This document shows, one piece after another, positions 1-6,355 of a stretch of 17,066 nt of DNA. The position numbers and the translations under genes are program-made. Each line of letters begins with the position of its first letter. Position 1 is the stretch's first letter. Origin of the DNA: Acidobacteria bacterium RIFCSPHIGHO2_01_FULL_67_28. Lineage in GTDB: Bacteria > Acidobacteriota > Terriglobia > Acidiferrales > 2-02-FULL-67-57. The stretch lies in the NCBI GenBank assembly GCA_001766965.1, contig MEKM01000160.1, positions 1-17,066 on the forward strand, read 5' to 3'. Under the pieces are notes generated by a model. The model was given only the letters and a program-made list of their open reading frames with translations, did not search any database and was not told the origin of the DNA.

Positions 1-95
1 GCCGCGGCGGCGGGCGCGGTCTGCTGCGCGGCGACCACGAGCGGGCTCACAACCAAGACGAAAAGAAAAGTGACGAGAGAGAGACTTCTGCGCAT
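1..95 (-). CDS. Exported protein, N-terminal fragment (runs off left edge)
   Basis: Reading the minus strand from an ATG at 95, the first 31 codons stay open to the window edge. They form a textbook signal peptide: MRRS, then a hydrophobic stretch (LVTFLFVLVVSPLVV), then a likely signal peptidase I site near VVAA-QQ, followed by Ala/Pro-rich residues. A GGAG ribosome-binding sequence lies about eight bases before the ATG (complement of 103-110). The mature protein is outside the window, so no function can be given; a periplasmic, secreted or outer-membrane product is inferred. An overlapping plus-strand reading frame at 70-261 looks like a shadow because it runs through the palindromic repeat at 153-249. 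Confidence 0.6.
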   Translation of the reverse strand, partial: MRRSLSLVTFLFVLVVSPLVVAAQQTAPAAA

Positions 96-152
96 CGGTC
101 GTCTCCTTCAAGGGATTTCGGGAGCAAGGAGTCTATCACAGGCCCGCCTCCC

Positions 153-249
153 GGTAGCGGCGACGAGTCCGCAGGACTCGTCGTCGGCTGGTCTCGTCCT
201 GGAACAGACCGGCGAGGAATCCCGCCGCGCGGGATTCCTCGCCGCTACC
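153..249. repeat. Compound palindromic intergenic repeat (REP-like)
   Basis: Three nested inverted repeats are visible. Outer arms GGTAGCGGCG (153-162) and CGCCGCTACC (240-249) are exact reverse complements. Inside are a 10-bp perfect hairpin at 161-183 (arms CGACGAGTCC/GGACTCGTCG, 3-base loop) and a 14-bp perfect hairpin at 211-243 (arms GGCGAGGAATCCCG and its complement, 5-base loop). The whole could fold as a cruciform or cloverleaf. It fills most of the gap between the divergently transcribed exported protein and EVE-domain genes. The form resembles dispersed REP/MITE-like palindromes of GC-rich environmental bacteria; dispersal cannot be shown from one window. Confidence 0.75.
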
Positions 250-282
250 GAGGAGTCGTAGTATTCTTCCCGGGAGGCGGCG

Positions 283-693
283 ATGCCGCGGTGCTGGCTG
301 TTCTTGAGCGACCCGGAGAGCTACCACTACGACGCGCTCTTCCAGAAGAAGCGCGAAGTGTGGGACGGAGTGTTTGGCGCGCTGGCGCAAAAGTACATCG
401 CCGAAATCAAGCGCGGCGACCGCATCCTCGGCTACCACACCGCCCCGGAGAAGAGCGTCTACTGCGAGCTGCGCGCCGCGAGCGGCGCGTACCAGAACCC
501 GGAGCTGAAAGAAAAGAACCTCGTGCTGGAGGTCGCGCCCGGGCGCAAGCTCAAGCGCCCGGTGCCGCTGGCGGAGCTGAAGGCGAACCCGAAGCTGGAG
601 GGCATGAAGCTCTTCCGCTTCTTCCGCCCCATCGCTGTCTCGCCCTTGACCGCGGCCGAGTACAAGGAAATTCTCCGCCTCGCCTCCCGCTGA
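283..693 (+). CDS. EVE domain-containing protein (PUA-like fold)
   Basis: This 136-residue protein is essentially one EVE domain. The family pattern is clear: WLFLSDPESYHYD near residues 5-17, VWDGV near 27-31, then KRGDRILGYHTAPEKSVYCELR around 43-66, and the late FRFFRPIAVSPLT segment near 110-122. EVE domains are PUA/ASCH/YTH-related folds that bind modified bases in RNA or DNA; in bacteria they occur alone, as here, or fused to restriction proteins. The length is normal for a stand-alone member. The ATG at 283 follows a GGGAGG sequence at 272-277. The gene converges on the TPR gene with only 11 bases between stop codons. The ligand is unknown, and no restriction genes are in view. Confidence 0.85.
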   Translation: MPRCWLFLSDPESYHYDALFQKKREVWDGVFGALAQKYIAEIKRGDRILGYHTAPEKSVYCELRAASGAYQNPELKEKNLVLEVAPGRKLKRPVPLAELKANPKLEGMKLFRFFRPIAVSPLTAAEYKEILRLASR

Positions 694-704
694 CTGATTG
701 GGAA

Positions 705-2441
705 CTAGTCAATCGGTGAGTCGTCGGCGGTGGCTTCGCGATCTTCCTCTGTCCAACGGATTACACCCGTTTCGTCCGTAAAGAAACTCCGCTTGCCGTC
801 CACGCCGTATCGAGCCGGCCGGGCCGTAACTGTGTAGCTTTCCGCCCCAGCAATCGAACACGCAGCGGGGGGTTCGGCCAAAAGTGGACCTGCTTGGTAT
901 ACGAATACATAGTCGGATTTCTTCCCCGAGCTAAGTTCCACCGAAAGCAGGTCCGCAGCGTCGCAGCTTGGGGAACCTGCAACGGCCGGCCCCAAGGCTG
1001 CCAAAGTTGGAGGGAAGCCACTGACATAGGTTGAGGCGTACGTAATGGCTGCGGTGTTGATTGTGCGCAGAGAGCCTATCGCTTGATATTCGTTTTCCGA
1101 AAGCTTGCTGTCCGTGACGGTCGCCTGTCTGGCGCGGATGGCCGCGGCGCGGGCCTCCAATTGCTGCGCCTCGCCTTCTCGGTTCATCTTACGAAGAATA
1201 CCCGCGCATCGATCGAGAATCCTTGCCAGAGTGGGGTGATTGGGCCCGAGAACTCTCTCTCCGATCTGCAAGACACGTTGGATGGAAACCTCCGCCTCTG
1301 CATACTTCCCCTGGTTCTGGTATGCTCCCGCCAACTCGAGAAGCGTATTCCCAACATGAGGGCTGTAGCTTCCGAAGGATTTCTCGTAGATTTCTAACAC
1401 CAGGAGAAACAGAGACTCGGCTTCATCGTACTTGCCCTCGCTCGCCATCAACAGCCCCAGATTCCCCAGCGTCAAAGCGAGGTCAGGATGCTCCAGGCCC
1501 AGCTTCTTCTCCTGAATTTCAATAGCCCGCCGGTAAAGGGTTTCAGCTTCAGCTTTTCGGTCCTGCTCTCGCAGGGCCTCGGCAATATTGTTCAGCAGGG
1601 TGGCCACGCGCGGATGCTCAGGTCCCAAGACTCGCTCGTAGATAACCAGTCCACGGCGGTACAGCGCTTCCGCTTCAGCGATACGCCCCGTGTCGTGATA
1701 AAGCACTCCTAGGATGTCAAGTGTTTGAACAACATCGGGATGATCCGGCGGTAGTATCCTTTCGCGGATCTCCAAGGCTCGCTTCAGCAAAGGTTCGGCA
1801 TCATCGAAACGCCGCTGCCGCCAATAGAGATCAGCGAGATTGCTGAGAACAGTCGCCACGTGGGGGTCATCCGGCTCCGATGTCCCTTCCGCAATCTCCA
1901 AGGAACGCTGGTAGAACGCCACGGCATCGGCAGGCCGTCCCAGATACACGCTAAGCATTCCGAGATCATTTAGGATGATACTCACGTCTCTGTGTTCCGC
2001 TCCCAGTTTTTCCTCGGCAATCTGCAGTGCACGCTCAAGCAATGGTTCAGCTTCAAGGTACCTGGCCTGCGCCTGATAGGACGAGCTCAAGCCCCTCAAA
2101 TCCTCAATCAGCGCCGCGTCAGTAGCCTCCAGATGCTTTTCCTTTATAGCCAAGGACCGTTCATATGCCGATTGAGCCTCCGCATACTTTCCCTGCTTGA
2201 TGTACACCCTGCCAAGAAGGTTGAGGCTCACTGCCGTGAGGCGGTCCTTCTCGACCGACGTTTCCGCTAGCTCGAGAGCCTTCAGAAACATCCTCTCTGC
2301 CTGGAAATAGTCGCCCTGCTCGAACGCCGTGTGACCGACCCTCACATAACGATCCCACTCGGTTTCCTGGGCGCGAGCGAATCCAGCAGAAAAACAAAGG
2401 AATACCGCAACTGCAAGGTAGGAATGGATGGCACGAACCAT
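705..2441 (-). CDS. Exported TPR protein with C-terminal type IV pilin-like domain
   Basis: The 578-residue product starts with a signal peptide (hydrophobic 8-20, likely cleavage after ARA at 24). About ten tetratricopeptide repeats follow at residues 27-435, mostly in the 42-residue kinesin-light-chain register (LGxxYxxQGKYAEAExLYxRALxIxEKxLGxxHP). From residue 447 to about 564 the protein changes to a compact domain resembling the globular part of Acidobacteria-type pseudopilins: AIGSLRTINTA, then TYxSGFPPTLAALGP, a two-Cys region, YxVTARPxRYGVDGKRSFFTDETGVIRW. The pilin N-terminal helix and prepilin peptidase site are absent, so this is a fusion rather than a pilin. TPR arrays usually mediate protein contacts; a periplasmic or envelope scaffold role is inferred. 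Base composition is visibly less GC-rich than in neighbouring genes. No strong ribosome-binding site is seen before the ATG at 2441. Confidence 0.85.
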   Translation of the reverse strand: MVRAIHSYLAVAVFLCFSAGFARAQETEWDRYVRVGHTAFEQGDYFQAERMFLKALELAETSVEKDRLTAVSLNLLGRVYIKQGKYAEAQSAYERSLAIKEKHLEATDAALIEDLRGLSSSYQAQARYLEAEPLLERALQIAEEKLGAEHRDVSIILNDLGMLSVYLGRPADAVAFYQRSLEIAEGTSEPDDPHVATVLSNLADLYWRQRRFDDAEPLLKRALEIRERILPPDHPDVVQTLDILGVLYHDTGRIAEAEALYRRGLVIYERVLGPEHPRVATLLNNIAEALREQDRKAEAETLYRRAIEIQEKKLGLEHPDLALTLGNLGLLMASEGKYDEAESLFLLVLEIYEKSFGSYSPHVGNTLLELAGAYQNQGKYAEAEVSIQRVLQIGERVLGPNHPTLARILDRCAGILRKMNREGEAQQLEARAAAIRARQATVTDSKLSENEYQAIGSLRTINTAAITYASTYVSGFPPTLAALGPAVAGSPSCDAADLLSVELSSGKKSDYVFVYQAGPLLAEPPAACSIAGAESYTVTARPARYGVDGKRSFFTDETGVIRWTEEDREATADDSPID

Positions 2442-2521
2442 CGAGGTGGCTTGACTCGCGGAAAGTTTAACACATCAACAAACAAGAGCAAGGCCCGCCG
2501 CGGCCAAAGGGAGGAGTCTGC

Positions 2522-2527
2522 TATAGT
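2522..2527 (+). promoter_or_regulatory. Extended -10 element for RNase R, possibly leaderless transcript
   Basis: TATAGT preceded by TG and one base (TGC-TATAGT) forms an extended -10 sequence. It ends nine bases before the only usable start codon; an in-frame TAG lies at 2524-2526 just upstream. The predicted transcription start (about 2534) is nearly at the ATG, which implies a leaderless or nearly leaderless mRNA. A good GGGAGGAG sequence at about 2509-2516 lies too far away and upstream of the -10. No convincing -35 is seen. Confidence 0.4.
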
Positions 2528-2535
2528 GGGCGGGG

Positions 2536-4962
2536 ATGACGAGGAAGCGCAAGGAGTTCACTGAAGCGGATGTGCTGGGGGCGCTGGGGGCGGCGCGGGA
2601 GCCGATGAGCCTGCGGGAACTCGCCGCCGCGCTCGAGGCCCACGGACGCGACCGGCACGAGCTGAAGAAGCTCGTCAAGCGGCTCGAGCAGCGCGGGCGC
2701 GTGACCGAGGTCCACGGCGGACGTTACCTGACCGCCGACAAAGTCCAGGCCAAGCCGGCGCATAGCCGGCACGCAAAAGCAGACCCCTCGACTCGCCCTC
2801 CGGACTCGCTCGGGGTGACGACTGCCGGCGGCAAGGCGGCGCCGGCCGCCGGCAAAGACGTCGTCACCGGGCGGCTGGTGGCCCACCGCGACGGCTACGG
2901 CTTCGTCATCCCCGACAAGCCCATCCCCGGCATCGAGGGCGACGTCTTCATCCCCCCGACCGCCGTCGCCGACGCCATGCACGGCGACCGCGTGCGCGTG
3001 CGCTTGCGCACGGGCCAGCGCGGCCGGCGCGGCACCGGGCGCATTGAAGGCCAGATCGTCGGCATCGAACGCCGCGCCCACGCGACCCTGGTCGGGCAGT
3101 TCCACGCCGGGCCGAAGGAAAACTACGTCGACCCCTACGAGCAGCGCATCCTCCAGCACGTCATCATCCCGCGCGGGGCGGAGCGCGTGGCGGGCGGGCC
3201 GGGGTCGGCGCAGGAGCTCGACGGCGCCATCGTCAACATCGAGATCACGAAATTTCCGACGGGCGGCGGGCACGGCCAGGGACGCGTCGTCGAAGTGCTC
3301 GGCCGGCCGGGCGACTTCGGCCTCGACGTCGAAATCATCATCCGCAAGTACCACCTGCCCGATGAGTTCGCTGAGGAAGTCCTGGACGAGGCGCGGCGCG
3401 TCCCCGCCGAAGTCCAGCCGGCCGAGGCGACGCGGCGGCGCGACTTCCGGCAGCTCCCCATCGTCACCATTGACGGCGAAGACGCCAAAGACTTCGACGA
3501 CGCCGTCTACGTCGAGCGGCGCCCGAACGGCAACTACCTCTTGCACGTCCACATCGCCGACGTCGCGCACTACGTCCGACCGGGCACCGAGCTCGACCAC
3601 GAGGCCCGCCTGCGCGGCACTTCGGTCTACTTCCCCGACCGGGCCGTGCCCATGCTGCCGGTCGAGCTTTCGAACGGCATCTGCTCGCTCAAGCCCGAAG
3701 TGGACCGGCTGGTCTTGAGCTGCCTGATGGACATCACTCCGCAGGGCGAAGTGGTGGACTACGAGCTCGCCGAGGGCGTCATCCGCTCGGCGGCGCGGAT
3801 GACCTACACGGCGGTGAACGCTTGCCTGGAAGGCGACGCCGCCACGCGCGCCCGCTACGCCGCGCTCGTCTCCGAGTTCGACAAAATGAAGGAGCTCGCG
3901 CTCATCTTGAACGCCAAGCGCGAGCGGCGCGGCTCGATTGACTTCGACCTGCCCGAGCCGGTCATCCGCTTCGACGAGCGCGGGCAGATGACCGGCATCG
4001 CCCGCAGCGAGCGCAACGTCGCTCACCGGCTCATCGAAGAGTTCATGCTGGCGGCGAACGAAACCGTGGCGGGGCACCTGACGGCACTCGCTATCCCCTC
4101 GCTCTACCGCACCCACGAAGAGCCCGACCCGCAGAAGGTTCTGGAGTTTGAGGAAATCGCCGCCACCTTCGGCTACTCGCTCGGCTTGAGCGAGCAGCTC
4201 GTCCGCAAGGTGCGCGTGCACGAGCGCCAGCGCCCCGGGCGCGGGCACCGGCAGCCGCGCGTCCTCGAACTCCCCGAGCGCGTCGCCATCTCCCCGCGCC
4301 ACTACCAGCGCCTGACCGACAAGCTCGCCGGGCGGCCCGAGGAGCGCATCCTGAACTACCTGATGCTGCGCTCGCTCAAGCAGGCGCGCTACTCGGAGCA
4401 GAACGTCGGCCACTTCGCCCTGGCCGCTCCCTGCTACACCCACTTCACCTCGCCCATCCGCCGCTACCCCGACCTCATCATCCACCGCTTGACCCGCTGG
4501 GCGCTCGAGCAGGGGCAGAACCGCCCGGCCGGGGGCCACGCCAAGGCCAAGGAACTGCTGAAGGAAGACGAGCTGCGCGCCGTCGGCGTCGAGTCTTCCG
4601 AGGCCGAGCGCCGCGCCGACGACGCCGAGCGCGAACTCATCGACCTGAAAAAACTCGACTTCATGGAGCAGCACCTGGGCGACGAGTTCGACGGGCTGCT
4701 CATCAGCCTCAACAAGTGGGGCTTCTGGGTGGAGCTGATGGAGCTTTTCGTCGAAGGCTTCGTGGCGCTCGAGACGCTCGACCCGGCCGCCGACTACTAC
4801 TACCGCGAACCCACACGCTCCATCGCTCCCGGACGCCGCAGCCGCGTGCCGGGCGCCCCCGGCTTTCGCCTCGGCGACCGCCTGCGCGTGCGCGTCGACC
4901 GCATCGACCGCCTGCAAAAGCGGATTCATTTCTCGGTGGTCGGCCCGCCTGCCCTCACCTAG
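2536..4962 (+). CDS. rnr: Ribonuclease R (3'-5' exoribonuclease, RNB family)
   Basis: RNase R degrades structured RNA processively from the 3' end. The 808 residues match the usual length (about 800) and domain order: N-terminal winged-helix (about 7-68), a cold-shock domain (GRLVAHRDGYGFVIPD near 112-127, GDVFIPP near 135-141), a second OB region, the RNB catalytic domain, and a C-terminal S1 domain (about 720-806). The metal-binding aspartates are in DGEDAKDFDD, giving D313, D319, D321 and D322 with the same spacing as E. coli D272/278/280/281. TSPIRRYPDL in the late RNB region is also typical. The linker at residues 83-95 between the winged helix and cold-shock domains is encoded by repeat-like DNA (2783-2820). 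The gene diverges from the TPR gene across a 94-base gap. Confidence 0.96.
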   Translation: MTRKRKEFTEADVLGALGAAREPMSLRELAAALEAHGRDRHELKKLVKRLEQRGRVTEVHGGRYLTADKVQAKPAHSRHAKADPSTRPPDSLGVTTAGGKAAPAAGKDVVTGRLVAHRDGYGFVIPDKPIPGIEGDVFIPPTAVADAMHGDRVRVRLRTGQRGRRGTGRIEGQIVGIERRAHATLVGQFHAGPKENYVDPYEQRILQHVIIPRGAERVAGGPGSAQELDGAIVNIEITKFPTGGGHGQGRVVEVLGRPGDFGLDVEIIIRKYHLPDEFAEEVLDEARRVPAEVQPAEATRRRDFRQLPIVTIDGEDAKDFDDAVYVERRPNGNYLLHVHIADVAHYVRPGTELDHEARLRGTSVYFPDRAVPMLPVELSNGICSLKPEVDRLVLSCLMDITPQGEVVDYELAEGVIRSAARMTYTAVNACLEGDAATRARYAALVSEFDKMKELALILNAKRERRGSIDFDLPEPVIRFDERGQMTGIARSERNVAHRLIEEFMLAANETVAGHLTALAIPSLYRTHEEPDPQKVLEFEEIAATFGYSLGLSEQLVRKVRVHERQRPGRGHRQPRVLELPERVAISPRHYQRLTDKLAGRPEERILNYLMLRSLKQARYSEQNVGHFALAAPCYTHFTSPIRRYPDLIIHRLTRWALEQGQNRPAGGHAKAKELLKEDELRAVGVESSEAERRADDAERELIDLKKLDFMEQHLGDEFDGLLISLNKWGFWVELMELFVEGFVALETLDPAADYYYREPTRSIAPGRRSRVPGAPGFRLGDRLRVRVDRIDRLQKRIHFSVVGPPALT
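2783..2820. repeat. Dispersed-repeat-like segment inside the RNase R linker
   Basis: ACCCCTCGACTCG, a short middle and CTCGCTCGGGGTGACG make an imperfect inverted repeat with the look of the short CTCGACTCG/CTCGGGG palindromes scattered in GC-rich environmental genomes. It lies in frame and encodes about residues 83-95 of RNase R, between two folded domains where an insertion would be tolerated. A second inverted repeat (GCCGGCGGC...GCCGCCGGC, about 2823-2853) follows at once. The origin as an inserted repeat is inferred. Confidence 0.45.
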
Positions 4963-4970
4963 TGTCGGCC

Positions 4971-5003
4971 GGCGTGGGCTTTTTGGCCCAGCCAGCGGCT
5001 GGC
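4971..5003. repeat. Structured intergenic element, copy A (dyad TGGGC-N6-GCCCA)
   Basis: Nine bases after the RNase R stop, bases 4971-4993 (GGCGTGGGCTTTTTGGCCCAGCC without its last three bases is the core) match 8915-8937 at 20 of 23 positions. The core is a dyad, TGGGC, six bases, GCCCA, followed by a second hairpin GCCAG-CGG-CTGGC (4991-5003) and then GTGGG-CAAG-CCCAC (5009-5022). It may act as a transcription terminator for RNase R, as a dispersed repeat, or as an upstream activator site for the sigma54-type promoter about 100 bases downstream. The sequence alone does not decide. Confidence 0.5.
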
Positions 5004-5095
5004 TCTGGGTGGGCAAGCCCACTACGGGGGCAGCCAGCCACGGCGCTGCCTGCCTCCATCTGCTTTGCATTCAGCAGGTTAGGCGTCAGCCGGAA

Positions 5096-5111
5096 TGGGC
5101 GACAAATTGCA
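5096..5111 (+). promoter_or_regulatory. Candidate sigma54 (-24/-12) promoter of the hemerythrin-like gene
   Basis: TGGGCGACAAATTGCA has GG at 5097-5098 and GC at 5109-5110 with exactly ten bases between, and a perfect -12 half (TTGCA). The -24 half keeps TGG but not the following CACG. The predicted start (about 5122) gives a 22-base leader holding GGAGGAG (5131-5137) and the ATG at 5144, a very natural layout. Sigma54 promoters need an NtrC-type activator, and one is encoded at 11488. Confidence 0.5.
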
Positions 5112-5143
5112 CCTCTCCGGGCAGAGGTCTGGAGGAGAGCGCC

Positions 5144-5599
5144 ATGAAGGCAACCGAGAAGGAAGGGCTGGCCCGCAAGGTGATCTGCGACCACGACTGC
5201 CTGCTGGAGAACTTGCGGTCGCTCGACCACAGCTTGGAAAACATCTTCTACTACGGCGAGGTGTGCAGCGATATGCGGGGTTTCGGCAACCTGCGCCAGC
5301 GCTGCGAGGAGCTGCGCCAAGTCCTGCTCAAGCACATCCCCGAGGGCGAGCAGATGTTCGCCGAGGTTCCCCAGGGGCGCACCGCCTGCCGGCTGCTGCC
5401 CGAGCTGGTGGAGGACCACCGCGTGATGCTGCGGGCGCTCGAGCAGAGCTTGAAGAGCCTGGAGGCGCTGCAGAACGGGCAGCTCATCCCCGAAGACCTG
5501 TTCAGCTTGCAGGAGCAGGTGCGGAACTTCAGCGCCCGGCTGCAAACGCACATCCGCGTGGTGAACCAGCAGGTGCTGCCCGAGATTGAAGCCACCTAG
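5144..5599 (+). CDS. Hemerythrin-like (HHE-type) four-helix protein, metal site incomplete
   Basis: The start at 5144 is chosen over an in-frame upstream start at 5009 because GGAGGAG lies at 5131-5137 and the protein pattern begins here. The 151 residues read as a four-helix bundle: CDHDCLLENLRSLDHSLE (15-32), LLKHIPEGEQMF (61-72), LVEDHRVMLRALEQ (88-101) and LQTHIRVVNQQVLPEI (133-148). The candidate ligands H17, H64, H92 and H136 occupy hemerythrin-like places. The usual Glu four residues after the second and fourth His is not there: G68 (E67 and E69 flank it) and V140. The protein therefore may bind metal atypically or be a structural relative. Hemerythrin-like proteins bind O2, sense O2 or protect iron sites, which would suit the nearby globin kinase. 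It converges on the transporter gene with 9 bases between stops. Confidence 0.6.
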   Translation: MKATEKEGLARKVICDHDCLLENLRSLDHSLENIFYYGEVCSDMRGFGNLRQRCEELRQVLLKHIPEGEQMFAEVPQGRTACRLLPELVEDHRVMLRALEQSLKSLEALQNGQLIPEDLFSLQEQVRNFSARLQTHIRVVNQQVLPEIEAT

Positions 5600-5608
5600 G
5601 GGCGGCGC

Positions 5609-6154
5609 TCAGATCAACCGGCGCAAGAAGTATCCGACCGCGTAAGCCACCACCGCGGCCGCCGAACCCACCGCCAGCATCTCCAGACCGCTTACGAACC
5701 AGCGCGCCCGCGTCACCACCGTCCGCAAACTCCCCACCACAAACAGCGTCAAGCCCGTCGCCACCGAAGAGGCCAGGAAGACGTGGTCGCCGGAGACAAA
5801 GGCGAACGGCAGGAGCGGCACCGAACCCGCGGCGATGAACGCCAGGAAGATGGCGGCGGCGTGACCGAGGGCGTGCTCCGGGCCTTCGCGCACGATGCCC
5901 TGGCTGTGCAGGAGCTGCTGCTCGGAGCGCGCCCCCAGATAGTTCCCCGCCCCCATGGCGAAGCCGTCAGCCAGCAGGTTGGCGACGCCGAGGATGATGG
6001 CGACGCGGGCGGTCAACTCCGCCCCGGTGACGCCGCTGACCACGGCAAAGGTGGTGACGAGGCCGTCGTTGGCGCCGAACACCAGGTCGCCGATGTGGTG
6101 GGCCCAGGAAGGCCAGAAGCCGAGGTAGGCGGGGCCGGGCTCGTGCTTTTCCAT
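5609..6154 (-). CDS. VIT1/CCC1-family metal (Fe/Mn) transporter lacking most of the metal-binding domain
   Basis: Family signatures are clear: VFGANDGLVTTFAVVSGV (25-42) in the first membrane helix and ANLLADGFAMGAGNYLGARSE (58-78) in the second. Three more hydrophobic helices follow (about 98-117, 124-143 and 154-176), giving the five expected. VIT1/CCC1 proteins move Fe2+ or Mn2+ out of the cytosol, usually in exchange for protons. In canonical members a cytosolic Glu/Met-rich metal-binding domain of roughly 80 residues separates helices 2 and 3; here only about 25 residues (73-97) do, so the 181-residue protein is short. It is the last gene of the minus-strand operon, six bases after the zinc-ribbon gene, downstream of the multiheme cytochrome, which suggests a link to iron handling. 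Substrate is inferred from family. Confidence 0.85.
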   Translation of the reverse strand: MEKHEPGPAYLGFWPSWAHHIGDLVFGANDGLVTTFAVVSGVTGAELTARVAIILGVANLLADGFAMGAGNYLGARSEQQLLHSQGIVREGPEHALGHAAAIFLAFIAAGSVPLLPFAFVSGDHVFLASSVATGLTLFVVGSLRTVVTRARWFVSGLEMLAVGSAAAVVAYAVGYFLRRLI

Positions 6155-6160
6155 CGCGCG

Positions 6161-6355
6161 TCAGGCGGCCAGGCGGCGGTCGCCGCGCCGGGCGCGCATC
6201 TTCGTCTTGGCGTCGCGGTGACGGCCGTGGCCGCGGTCGGCGTGCGGCAGGAACTGCACCCCGCCCCAGCAGTGGAAACATTGGCGGCCGCCGTGGGTGG
6301 CGGTCCAGAGTTGTTCCGCCTTGTTCAGCTTGCGGCCGCAGCTCGGGCATCTCAT
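6161..6355 (-). CDS. Small zinc-ribbon-like protein (CxxC...CxxC)
   Basis: This 64-residue protein has two CxxC knuckles, CPSC (3-6) and CFHC (26-29), twenty residues apart, as in a zinc ribbon, followed by a His/Arg/Lys-rich tail (HADRGHGRHRD, then KTKMRARRGDRR). Its ATG (6355-6353) overlaps the TGA of the multiheme cytochrome gene as ATGA, with GGAG about seven bases upstream inside that gene, so the two are very likely translationally coupled. No specific function is recognised. The basic tail would allow nucleic-acid binding; the position between a cytochrome and an iron transporter may instead point to metal or heme handling. Confidence in the gene is good because of the overlap and spacing; confidence in function is low. 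Confidence 0.75.
   Translation of the reverse strand: MRCPSCGRKLNKAEQLWTATHGGRQCFHCWGGVQFLPHADRGHGRHRDAKTKMRARRGDRRLAA

Noticed and set aside
2521..5070. 849-residue open frame on the minus strand opposite RNase R
   Set aside because: It mirrors the codons of a clear RNase R gene, has a low-complexity Val/Asp/Ala/Arg composition typical of GC-rich antisense frames, and shows no domain pattern.
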